Made by a program: the position numbers and the translations under genes. The notes beneath the pieces were generated by a model that was not told the origin of the DNA, made no database searches, and was given only the letters and a program-made list of their open reading frames with translations. A stretch of 64,000 nucleotides of DNA from Rhodobacteraceae bacterium EL129. GTDB lineage: Bacteria > Pseudomonadota > Alphaproteobacteria > Rhodobacterales > Rhodobacteraceae. Positions 24,166 through 31,619 of the stretch are shown piece by piece (the first letter of the stretch is position 1; each line of letters starts with the position of its first letter). The DNA lies in assembly GCA_900313005.1 (NCBI GenBank), contig ONZJ01000002.1, positions 2,895,303 through 2,959,302 on the forward strand, read 5' to 3'.

Positions 24166-27100
24166 TCAGGCCACCATCTGCTCGGCCTTCTTCAGGTCCA
24201 CCGACACCAGTTGGCTCACACCCTGTTCGGCCATCGTGACACCAAACAAGCGGTCCATCCGACTCATGGTCACTGCGTGGTGCGTGATGATCAGGAAGCG
24301 CGTTTCGGTCCGGCGACACATTTCATCAAGCAGATCACAGAAGCGGCCAACGTTGGCGTCATCCAATGGCGCGTCAACCTCGTCGAGCACACAAATTGGC
24401 GCAGGGTTGGCGAGGAAGACCGCAAAGATTAGAGCCAGAGCGGTCAGCGTCTGTTCCCCCCCCGACAGCAGGCTGAGCGTGGCCAGTTTCTTGCCCGGAG
24501 GTTGGCACATTATTTCAAGGCCAGCTTCAAGCGGGTCATCCGATTCCACCAGAACCAGATTGGCCTCACCGCCACCGAAAAGATGCTTGAACAACATGGA
24601 GAAGTTGCTGTTCACCTGCTCAAACGCGGTCAGCAGACGTTCCCGGCCTTCTCGGTTCAGGCTGGCAATGCCATTGCGCAGGGTACGAATGGCTTCTTCG
24701 AGATCCTGCTTTTCGGCCACCAGCGTGTCATGCTCTTCCTCGACCTCTTTGGCGTCTTCCTCGGCACGCAGATTCACGGCACCCAGAGCATCCCGCTGTC
24801 GTTTCAGCCGGTTCACATCTGCCTCAATCGCGTCGCTGCCCGGCATGTTGTCGGGGTCAGCTTCAAGCGATTCCAACAGTTGCACCGGCGTGGTGTCTTG
24901 TTCGTCCGAGATGCGCTCGGCTGCCACTTGCAAGGTTTCGCGGGCGGCATCTGCGCGCGCTTCTGAGCGGGCACGGGCCTCGCGGGCCTCGGAGGCTGCT
25001 CGTTCCGCATCACGTTCGGCGTTTACCGCCTCGCGGGCGGCACCTTCACCGGCAGAGAGGGCATCGGCAGCCGCCGCACGGCGGGCTTCGGCCGTGGTGA
25101 TCGAGCGGCTCAGCTCATCGCGTTTTGCGCGAATTTCATCAGGTGCCGAAGTGGCCTCTTTCAGTTCCAGTTCTGATGTTTCCTTGCGTTCAGCCAATTC
25201 CGCGCTGCGCTTTTCAGCAGTTTCCAAACGGTGACGCCAGCCACTGATTTCCTTGGTCACTTCCTGAGCGCGCCGGGTGCGGGCCTCGCCTTCGCGGCGC
25301 AGCTCGTCGTGGGCAGAGCGTTTTGACATCATCGTCATTCGCGCCGCTTCGACTGTGAGTTTGATGTCCTCAATTTCGGCGCGAGCGGCGTCCAGATTGG
25401 GCAGTTTCTCTAGGGCAGAAGTTGCTTCGTCCAACTGCTTGCGCGCCGAAAGCGCCTCGTCTTCGTGGCGTTTCACGGCCAGTCCCAGCGATTCCAGACG
25501 CGATTGTGCCAGATTGCGATCAGCCTCGGCGCGGCTGAGCGCGCGGCTGGCTTCGTTCATGGCCACATCCGCGGCACGGCGCGTCTCGCGCGCGTCCTTG
25601 TCGGCCTGGGTTAGTTCCAACAGTTGATTGCTGAGCACGCTATGAGCGGCACGGGCCCCATCGGCGCGCGCCGAAACGCGTTCAAGCTCTTGCTTGAGTT
25701 CCTCAAGTCGGTTGAGCTGTTGCAGACGCAAAGCGGCGGAAGACGGTGCATCCTCGGCCCATGCGCGGAAACCGTCCCAGCGCCACAGATCACCCTCAAC
25801 GCTGACCAAACGCTGGCCAGGTTGCAGAAGGGGTTGTAGGCGCACTGCATCATCGGGGTCGATCACGCCAATCTGGCTGATCCGGCGGCCCAAAACATGT
25901 GGGGCAGTCATATAGTTGGAAAGCGCAACCACACCTTCGGGCAATAGCTGCGGATGATCATACCCCGGTAACGATGCCCAGCCCGAGGGGCCATCGGCAC
26001 TGACCTCGGGCGCGCGCAGATCGTCGGCCAGAGCCGCACCAAGTGCCTTTTCATAGCCAGGTTGTACTTGCAGCTGGTCCATAACCTGACCACCTTCGGC
26101 GGTGTCACGTTCCACCAGCCGGGCCAGCGCAGAGACTTCGGCACGTAGGGCGTTCACTTCACCTTCGGCCTCGGATCGTTCGGCACGGGCATCCGCTTCG
26201 CGGGCTTGCGCATCGGCGCGGGCCTGATCGGCGGCGGCCAATGTGGCATCGGCGGTCGACGCGGCTTCGGTGGCTGCGGCTTCAGCACTGCCTGCCACGT
26301 CGAAATCTGATGCCGCTTTTTCAAGCGCCTGTTGAGACTGATCCACGGCCACACGGGCACGGGTCGCTTCTTCTTCGGAACGGGTCAGTGTCTTTTGGCT
26401 GTCGTCCAACAAGCGTTGCGCCGATTGATGGCGTGCCGAAAGGCGTGCGACGTCTTCGGTCCGCGTTGACAGATCGCTTTCGCGCGATTGCAGAATGCTG
26501 GCCGCATCACGGGCGTCATCCGAGGTTGCACTAAGCCGGCCATCGTGGCCATCGCTGGCCTTTGCCAATTCTTTGGCTTCCCATTCCAGACGTTCAATGG
26601 TTTCGCCCGCGTCGCGGTTCAACCCGCTTTCGCGCTCGATATCCCGAGCCAATTGCTCGATCCGATTTTGCAGGGTCTCGATCCGCGACACCGCTGTGGC
26701 TTCCTGATCGTCCAACGTGTCACGCTGCACTGCCAGTCGTTGCAGAACGGCGGCCGCCACGGCTTCTTCTTCGCGCAGCGGTGGCAAAGCTTCATCCGCT
26801 GTCACGCGCAGTTTTGCCGCTTGACGCGCCGCCGCTTCGGCTTGTGAGGCCAGGGTCGTGCGGTCGCGCAGTTCTTCTTCGGACCGGGCCCGTGCTTCAT
26901 CCGCTTCTTTCCAGCGGCGATAGAGCAGCAGACCTTCAGCCTGACGCAATTCCTCACCGATCTGGCGATAGCGCGCGGCTTGCCGGGCTTGCCGCGCCAG
27001 TTGCGCCAGCTGAGCGGCCAGCTGTTCGATCACATCGTCGACGCGGGTCAGGTTAGTTTCTGCGCCCTTCAACTTCAGCTCGGCCTCGTGGCGGCGTTGA

Positions 27101-27621
27101 TACAGCCCCGAGATGCCGGCCGCTTCTTCCAGAATTCGGCGGCGGTTCTTGGGTTTGGCGTTGATCAGCTCGGAAATCTGCCCCTGCCGCACCAGCGCTG
27201 GCGAATGTGCCCCTGTTGAGGCATCCGCAAATAGCATTTGCACATCGCGCGCCCGCACGTCCTTGGAGTTCACCTTATAGGCGCTGCCCACGTCACGCGT
27301 TATCCTGCGTACGATTTCCAAGTGATCCGCGTCATTGAACCCCTGCGGGGCCAGGCGGTCCGAGTTGTCGATGTGAATGGACACCTCGGCGAAATTTCGG
27401 GCAGGCCGCGTGGCCGCCCCGGCAAAAATCACATCTTCCATCCCGCCACCACGCATGGCAGTGGGCCGGTTTTCCCCCATGACCCAGCGCAAGGCTTCAA
27501 GAAGGTTAGATTTGCCACACCCGTTGGGCCCCACGACACCTGTCAGCCCGTCGGCGATGATCAGGTCGGTGGGGTCTACGAAGCTTTTGAAGCCCGTCAG
27601 TCTGAGTTTTGAAAACTGCAC
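24166..27621 (-). CDS. smc: chromosome segregation protein SMC
   Basis: A 1151-residue SMC. Walker A is GPNGCGKSNLL near residue 32; the signature LSGGEQTLTALALIFAVF and Walker B ICVLDEVDAPLDDAN are near the C-terminus. Two long coiled coils, rich in Ala/Glu/Arg, flank a hinge around residues 500-640 (VMDQLQVQPGYEKALGAAL). It organises the chromosome with ScpA/ScpB. The start is GTG at 27621 (QFSKLRLTGFKSFVDPT). Length and motifs are complete. Confidence 0.97.
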   Translation of the reverse strand: MQFSKLRLTGFKSFVDPTDLIIADGLTGVVGPNGCGKSNLLEALRWVMGENRPTAMRGGGMEDVIFAGAATRPARNFAEVSIHIDNSDRLAPQGFNDADHLEIVRRITRDVGSAYKVNSKDVRARDVQMLFADASTGAHSPALVRQGQISELINAKPKNRRRILEEAAGISGLYQRRHEAELKLKGAETNLTRVDDVIEQLAAQLAQLARQARQAARYRQIGEELRQAEGLLLYRRWKEADEARARSEEELRDRTTLASQAEAAARQAAKLRVTADEALPPLREEEAVAAAVLQRLAVQRDTLDDQEATAVSRIETLQNRIEQLARDIERESGLNRDAGETIERLEWEAKELAKASDGHDGRLSATSDDARDAASILQSRESDLSTRTEDVARLSARHQSAQRLLDDSQKTLTRSEEEATRARVAVDQSQQALEKAASDFDVAGSAEAAATEAASTADATLAAADQARADAQAREADARAERSEAEGEVNALRAEVSALARLVERDTAEGGQVMDQLQVQPGYEKALGAALADDLRAPEVSADGPSGWASLPGYDHPQLLPEGVVALSNYMTAPHVLGRRISQIGVIDPDDAVRLQPLLQPGQRLVSVEGDLWRWDGFRAWAEDAPSSAALRLQQLNRLEELKQELERVSARADGARAAHSVLSNQLLELTQADKDARETRRAADVAMNEASRALSRAEADRNLAQSRLESLGLAVKRHEDEALSARKQLDEATSALEKLPNLDAARAEIEDIKLTVEAARMTMMSKRSAHDELRREGEARTRRAQEVTKEISGWRHRLETAEKRSAELAERKETSELELKEATSAPDEIRAKRDELSRSITTAEARRAAAADALSAGEGAAREAVNAERDAERAASEAREARARSEARADAARETLQVAAERISDEQDTTPVQLLESLEADPDNMPGSDAIEADVNRLKRQRDALGAVNLRAEEDAKEVEEEHDTLVAEKQDLEEAIRTLRNGIASLNREGRERLLTAFEQVNSNFSMLFKHLFGGGEANLVLVESDDPLEAGLEIMCQPPGKKLATLSLLSGGEQTLTALALIFAVFLANPAPICVLDEVDAPLDDANVGRFCDLLDEMCRRTETRFLIITHHAVTMSRMDRLFGVTMAEQGVSQLVSVDLKKAEQMVA

Positions 27622-27728
27622 ACGCGTCCCTCGTCAAGCACCGGTGATTCCGGTCTTGGGGGTAAATGTGAGCGGCGGAACCTGCATGAGTCAACGGCTA
27701 ACCCCCGCATGTGGGGGAATTGGGCGAG

Positions 27729-27737
27729 TTATCCACA
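27729..27737 (+). promoter_or_regulatory. single DnaA-box match
   Basis: TTATCCACA fits the DnaA box consensus exactly, in the 154-base spacer upstream of smc. It is a lone site with no AT-rich unwinding region or cluster, so it is not evidence for an origin. Confidence 0.3.
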
Positions 27738-27775
27738 AGATATTGCGGAAATTGCGCTAGATTCAGCCAAGACCC

Positions 27776-28624
27776 TTATTGATCAAACCATTCAAAGGCA
27801 TCTCCCTTGGCGCGCACTGACCCAATCGACGGCAGGCGGAAATGTGAGCCCAGCACGGTGGCCCCGCTTTCCGAGGCGCGTTCAAGCAAATACCGCCGGG
27901 ACACCACGGCCTGCTCGGGATCATTGTCGAACTTGAAGTGCCATTCGGGATGCTGGCATTGCGCTGTGCAATGGATCGCATCGCCGGTTATCAAAGCCTG
28001 AGCGCCGTTGCTTTCAAGCTGAATGGACACGTGCCCCTTAGTATGGCCCGGGGTTGGCACCAAGGTGACGTGATCGCCCAGCGTATGCCCGGCCTCAACC
28101 ATTTCGGCCTGACCCGCTGCGATCACAGGTGATACGCTCTCCTTGTAGTGATTGCTTTCTAACCCCCTATAGAAGGCCTCATCTGCTGCAGGCATCAGAT
28201 ACCGCGCCCTGGTAAAGGTCGGTACCCACGCACCGTTTTCCAGACGGGTGTTCCAGCCGACATGATCGGTGTGCAGATGGGTGCACAGCACATAATCCAC
28301 ATCCGCAGGCGTGATCCCCGCTGCCGTCAACCCGGCCATGAAACGTGTGCCTGACAGCTGGTGCCAATCGCGGTGACCCTCGTTTGTCTTGTCATTGCCC
28401 ACACAGGCATCGACCAAGATGATATGGCTTGGCGTTTTCAGCAAAAACGCCTGAATGGGGATGATCAACTTGCCACTGTCTGCACAGATGGTGCCCGGGC
28501 TGTGATCTTCGATAAGTCGTGCCACATCTGCGCCTGCGGTCGGATACAGCGTCTCAGCTGGCAAGAAGGGCGCGTTCAGCTCAAGAACACGCCAGATTTC
28601 AATCTCTCCGATTCGGGTCAACAT
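27776..28624 (-). CDS. MBL-fold metallo-hydrolase
   Basis: A 282-residue metallo-beta-lactamase-fold hydrolase. The metal motif HLHTDHVGW is complete, with later ligands in TPGHTKGHVS (His), ALITGDAIH (Asp) and GSHFRLPS (His). It resembles quorum-quenching lactonase-like or general MBL hydrolases of this length; the substrate is not readable. The ATG at 28624 has AAGGAG upstream; an ORF extension of 13 codons is not conserved-looking. It is divergent from the riboswitch-hupE unit. Confidence 0.9.
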   Translation of the reverse strand: MLTRIGEIEIWRVLELNAPFLPAETLYPTAGADVARLIEDHSPGTICADSGKLIIPIQAFLLKTPSHIILVDACVGNDKTNEGHRDWHQLSGTRFMAGLTAAGITPADVDYVLCTHLHTDHVGWNTRLENGAWVPTFTRARYLMPAADEAFYRGLESNHYKESVSPVIAAGQAEMVEAGHTLGDHVTLVPTPGHTKGHVSIQLESNGAQALITGDAIHCTAQCQHPEWHFKFDNDPEQAVVSRRYLLERASESGATVLGSHFRLPSIGSVRAKGDAFEWFDQ

Positions 28625-28762
28625 GAAGCAGCTCCTTTTGCGCGGCGGCATTCTGTGGGTCACCCTTGCTGGTGCGGGTCAGAATGTCGAGACCGGGCCC
28701 AAACCAAGGCGAAACCAAAGAGGTTCATGCCGCTTGGCGCGCAGGGGGCGTCGGAATCTGCC

Positions 28763-28791
28763 TTGACGGGTTTGCGTGCGCGCTTCATACC
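28763..28791 (+). promoter_or_regulatory. candidate promoter of riboswitch-hupE
   Basis: TTGACG as -35, a 17-base spacer and a weak -10 (CATACC) would start transcription just before the first conserved riboswitch bases near 28797. The -10 is poor, so this rests partly on position. Confidence 0.4.
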
Positions 28792-28796
28792 AAGAG

Positions 28797-29000
28797 GTGC
28801 AAGGTTCCCATAAGCGATGCAAAGCATCCGGGATCAAACAGGGAATGACGTGATGGCGGACCCAAGCAGGGGGCCAATTCGTCAGCCGCCCCCGCGACTG
28901 TGAGCGGTGAGCGCGCATCAATTTGCCACTGGAACGCCCGTTCCGGGAAGGCCGATGCAAGCTTCGACCCGCAAGCCAGGAGACCGGCCTTCGCTCTCGG
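28797..29000 (+). promoter_or_regulatory. cobalamin riboswitch
   Basis: The region carries the ordered conserved blocks of the AdoCbl riboswitch: CAGGGAATGACGTGATGG, GCCGCCCCCGCGACTGTGAG, GCCACTGG, GGGAAGGCCG and the B12 box GCAAGCCAGGAGACCGGCC at 28971-28989. It lies upstream of hupE-cobW-cobN, so adenosylcobalamin should switch off cobalt uptake and corrin synthesis. The 3' part before hupE includes a stem that can mask its ribosome site. Confidence 0.95.
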
Positions 29001-29099
29001 GTGCCATATGCACTCGGCCCAAGATTCAACGGACGGGGTGTTCTGTTGGGGGAAAGCCAAACCGCTGGGACATACCGGCCCGAGGCCCCTCTGACACTG

Positions 29100-29127
29100 C
29101 CCTTCACAATATTAAAGACCCGAAGGG
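29100..29127 (+). promoter_or_regulatory. SD-masking hairpin (expression platform)
   Basis: CCCTTC at 29100-29105 can pair with GAAGGG at 29122-29127, which is part of the hupE ribosome-binding site AAGGGGGA (29123-29130) before the ATG at 29136. This fits translational control, usual for cobalamin riboswitches of Gram-negative bacteria. Confidence 0.55.
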
Positions 29128-29135
29128 GGACAGAC

Positions 29136-29780
29136 ATGAAGAAACTTCTCGCCACCGCAGCAGCCATGCTTGCTGCCACGCCCGCCCTGGCACACCACCC
29201 TCTGGGCGGAATGCCAATGGAAACATTCTCACACGGGCTGATGTCCGGTGTGGGTCATCCCGTTTTGGGCTTTGACCACATGTTCTTTGTCATCGCGATG
29301 GGTGTCGCCGCCCTGTTCACAGCGCAACGCTATTTGACGCCGCTGGCCTACATCGTCGCTATGCTGGTGGGGTGTGGTCTGATGTACACAGGCGTCGCCT
29401 TGCCAATGGCCGAAACCGTGATTGCCATCTCGCTGCTCGCCATGGGCGGAGTGGTTTTGTCGGGCCGCACATTGGGTGCAGGTGCCGCAGTGGCCCTGTT
29501 CGCAGCCTTCGGTCTGTTTCACGGCTCGGCCTTCGGTGGCAGCATCGCAGGCCAGGAAGGCGGCATTGGTGCCGGCGTTCTGGTAGGCTACCTGATCGGT
29601 TTGGGTGTGATCCAATACGCCATCGCATTGGCCGCAGGCTGGGCTGTTGAAAAACTGCTGGGTGCGACCGAAGCTCAAGCCATGAACGCCCGTTTGGTCG
29701 GCGCGATGGTGGCTGGTGTTGGCGTGTTCTTGTGCCTCGAAATCGTCGAAGGCCCGATCGTTGCCATAATTGCAGGCTAA
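29136..29780 (+). CDS. HupE/UreJ family metal permease
   Basis: A 214-residue membrane protein. A signal-like first segment (ATAAAMLAATPALA) precedes HHPLGGMPMETFSHGLMSG and the family motif HPVLGFDHMFFVIAMGV, whose His and Asp bind metal. About six membrane helices follow. HupE/UreJ proteins carry Ni2+ or Co2+; placement behind a cobalamin riboswitch and before cobW-cobN points to cobalt (inference). A terminator follows, so only part of transcription should read into cobW. Confidence 0.92.
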   Translation: MKKLLATAAAMLAATPALAHHPLGGMPMETFSHGLMSGVGHPVLGFDHMFFVIAMGVAALFTAQRYLTPLAYIVAMLVGCGLMYTGVALPMAETVIAISLLAMGGVVLSGRTLGAGAAVALFAAFGLFHGSAFGGSIAGQEGGIGAGVLVGYLIGLGVIQYAIALAAGWAVEKLLGATEAQAMNARLVGAMVAGVGVFLCLEIVEGPIVAIIAG

Positions 29781-29797
29781 GCCTGATTTGACTTATG

Positions 29798-29830
29798 AGG
29801 GCGGTCCTGCGATGGGCCGCCCTTTTCTTT
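29798..29830 (+). terminator. intrinsic terminator after hupE
   Basis: AGGGCGG (29798-29804) pairs with CCGCCCT (29817-29823), with extra pairing next to the loop, followed by TTTTCTTTT. It lies between hupE and cobW and would reduce or stop read-through. Confidence 0.8.
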
Positions 29831-29864
29831 TGCCCCCACTCTGCTCACTCGAAGGATGCACGCC

Positions 29865-30956
29865 ATGCCTGCCAAGATCCCTGCCACCGTCGTCACCGGT
29901 TTCTTAGGTGCCGGGAAAACCACGCTGATCCGGCACATGCTGGAAAACGCAGAAGGCAAGCGCATTGCGCTGATCATCAATGAGTTTGGCGATCTGGGTG
30001 TGGATGGTGACATCCTGAAGGGGTGCGGCGACGAAACCTGCACAGAAGATGATATCATGGAGCTGTCGAATGGCTGCATCTGCTGCACCGTGGCCGAGGA
30101 TTTCGTGCCCACGATGCAAAAGTTGCTGGATCGCGACAATGCGCCCGATCACATCGTGATCGAAACCTCTGGTCTGGCGCTGCCGCAACCTTTGGTGCGC
30201 GCGTTCAACTGGCCCGAGATTTCCACCCGCTTGACCGTGGATGGTGTTGTCACGGTTGTGGACGGCAAGGCTGTCAGCGAAGGCCGCTTTGCCCATAACG
30301 TCGCGGCCGTAGACGCCCAGCGCAAGATGGATGAAAACCTCGATCACGAAACCCCGCTGTCCGAGTTGTTTGAGGATCAAGTAGCCTGCGCCGATATGAT
30401 CGTCGTCAATAAATCCGACCTGCTGGACAGCGGCGAGGCTGACGCTCTGGTCGGCCAACTGAGATCCGAAAGCCGCGATGGCGTGCAAGTGGTCAAGGCG
30501 TCGATGGGGGCCCTTCCGGTGGATGTCTTGCTGGGGCAAGGTATCGGGTCCGAGAGCGATCTGGAAGCCCGTCACGAGGTGCATCATCACCATCATGACC
30601 ATGATGACGATCATCACGACGACCATGATGATGATGATGATCATGAGCACCATCATCACCACGATCATGATCATGACGAATTCGAAAGCTTTGTCGTCAC
30701 CCGGCCCGAGATCACTGATCCGTCCGCCTTTGCCATCCGCGTGGCCAACATCATTCGTGAGCATGACATCCTGCGTCTCAAAGGCTTTGCCGCTGTGGAG
30801 GGCAAACCCATGCGCCTGACCATTCAAGCCGTTGGCCCCCGCGTCGACAGTTATTTCGATCAACCTTTCGGCACGGGTCTTCGCGAAACCCGGCTGGTGG
30901 TGATCGGACAAGCTGGGCTCGACCGCGCCGCCATCGAAGCCGCGCTCGCCGCGTAA
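29865..30956 (+). CDS. cobW: CobW GTPase/metallochaperone with His-Asp loop
   Basis: A 363-residue G3E GTPase. P-loop FLGAGKTTLIRH (13-24), the metal motif CICC (71-74) in NGCICCTV, and NKSD for guanine specificity. A loop of roughly 35 residues, nearly all His and Asp, lies between the GTPase and C-terminal domains (about 237-273). CobW proteins deliver Co2+ to CobN. The start is the second ATG (29865) because GAAGG at 29851-29855 has proper spacing to it; the first ATG at 29856 touches that RBS. Confidence 0.95.
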   Translation: MPAKIPATVVTGFLGAGKTTLIRHMLENAEGKRIALIINEFGDLGVDGDILKGCGDETCTEDDIMELSNGCICCTVAEDFVPTMQKLLDRDNAPDHIVIETSGLALPQPLVRAFNWPEISTRLTVDGVVTVVDGKAVSEGRFAHNVAAVDAQRKMDENLDHETPLSELFEDQVACADMIVVNKSDLLDSGEADALVGQLRSESRDGVQVVKASMGALPVDVLLGQGIGSESDLEARHEVHHHHHDHDDDHHDDHDDDDDHEHHHHHDHDHDEFESFVVTRPEITDPSAFAIRVANIIREHDILRLKGFAAVEGKPMRLTIQAVGPRVDSYFDQPFGTGLRETRLVVIGQAGLDRAAIEAALAA

Positions 30957-31405
30957 TGTTGATCGTCGAGCCAGGTGACCCACGCGCGCCTGACGCCGCC
31001 GCATTGCTCGCCTCAAGCCATGCGCTGATGCAAGAACTGTTCCCGGCCGAGGACATCTATGCCCTCGACATCGACGACTTATGCACGCCCGACGTTCGCT
31101 TTTTCATTGCGCGTGAGGGTCAGACTCTTTTGGGAACCGGGGCGATGTCTCTGTGCGAAGGATACGGCGAAGTTAAATCCATGTTCACATCCCCCGCCGC
31201 CCGTGGCAAAGGCGTGGCCGCAGCCCTCCTGCGCCAAATCGAGGACGAAGCCCGTTTCGAGAAACGTCCCATCCTCAAACTGGAAACCGGTGAAGAACTC
31301 TCAGCCGCCATCCGCCTTTATGAACGACACGGCTTTACCCGTTGCGGCATCTTCGGCGCATATGAACCCAACCAGACCAGTGTCTATATGGAAAAGCTGC
31401 TATGA
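30956..31405 (+). CDS. GNAT family N-acetyltransferase
   Basis: A 149-residue GNAT enzyme: SMFTSPAARGKGVAAALLRQIEDEA is the acetyl-CoA pyrophosphate loop (R-G-x-G-V-A/G), and ETGEELSAAIRLYERHGF is the C-terminal motif. It overlaps the cobW stop (TAATG), so it is translationally coupled and sits inside the cobalamin operon. The substrate is unknown. Its link to B12 may be only positional. Confidence 0.9.
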   Translation: MLIVEPGDPRAPDAAALLASSHALMQELFPAEDIYALDIDDLCTPDVRFFIAREGQTLLGTGAMSLCEGYGEVKSMFTSPAARGKGVAAALLRQIEDEARFEKRPILKLETGEELSAAIRLYERHGFTRCGIFGAYEPNQTSVYMEKLL

Positions 31406-31407
31406 GG

Positions 31408-31572
31408 TTACTTTGTCAGTTTGGCCTCGGCGGCGGCCTTCATGCGGGCCAGCATCTTGGCCTTGTCATCGGCCTGCCCGAACGGCTTTTTCGACGATCC
31501 GTAGGCGTTGTGTTCGTCATGCTTGGGCGACCGATTGCCGGGTTTTGCGGGGCTGCCTGCTGTCTTGCTCAT
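31408..31572 (-). CDS. small conserved-looking protein, antisense to the operon
   Basis: A 54-residue ORF on the opposite strand in the GNAT-cobN gap. It starts MSKTAGSPAKPGNRSPKHD, continues NAYGSSKKPFGQADDKAKM and ends RMKAAAEAKLTK. It is polar and basic, with a Lys/Ala helix at the end, and has an AAGGA ribosome site before the ATG at 31572. A competing 72-codon plus-strand frame over the same bases lacks protein-like composition. No family is recognised; the coding call rests on composition and RBS. Confidence 0.6.
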   Translation of the reverse strand: MSKTAGSPAKPGNRSPKHDEHNAYGSSKKPFGQADDKAKMLARMKAAAEAKLTK

Positions 31573-31619
31573 GATGTGTTCCTTATGATTGTCGAACCCC
31601 TAACACGAGGCGCGCGCTG

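Larger units (their letters stand above)
28625..29135 (+). other. 511-base divergent regulatory region
   Basis: This gap between the MBL hydrolase gene and hupE contains the promoter of the hydrolase, a promoter candidate at 28763-28791, a full cobalamin riboswitch (about 28797-29000) and an expression-platform hairpin at 29100-29127. An open reading frame in phase with hupE runs back to 28923 but crosses the riboswitch and is not coding. Confidence 0.8.

Noticed and set aside
24125..25234. Ser/Arg-rich plus-strand frame
   Set aside because: It is antisense to the Ala/Glu/Arg coiled coil of smc.
27729..27737. Replication origin near smc
   Set aside because: Only one DnaA box, with no cluster, AT-rich region or dnaA/hemE neighbours.
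28923..29135. N-terminal extension of HupE
   Set aside because: It would translate the riboswitch; the ATG at 29136 has an RBS and starts the signal-like segment.
29904..31016. Minus-strand frame opposite cobW
   Set aside because: It is a shadow of cobW, including a Met/Ile run from the His/Asp repeat.
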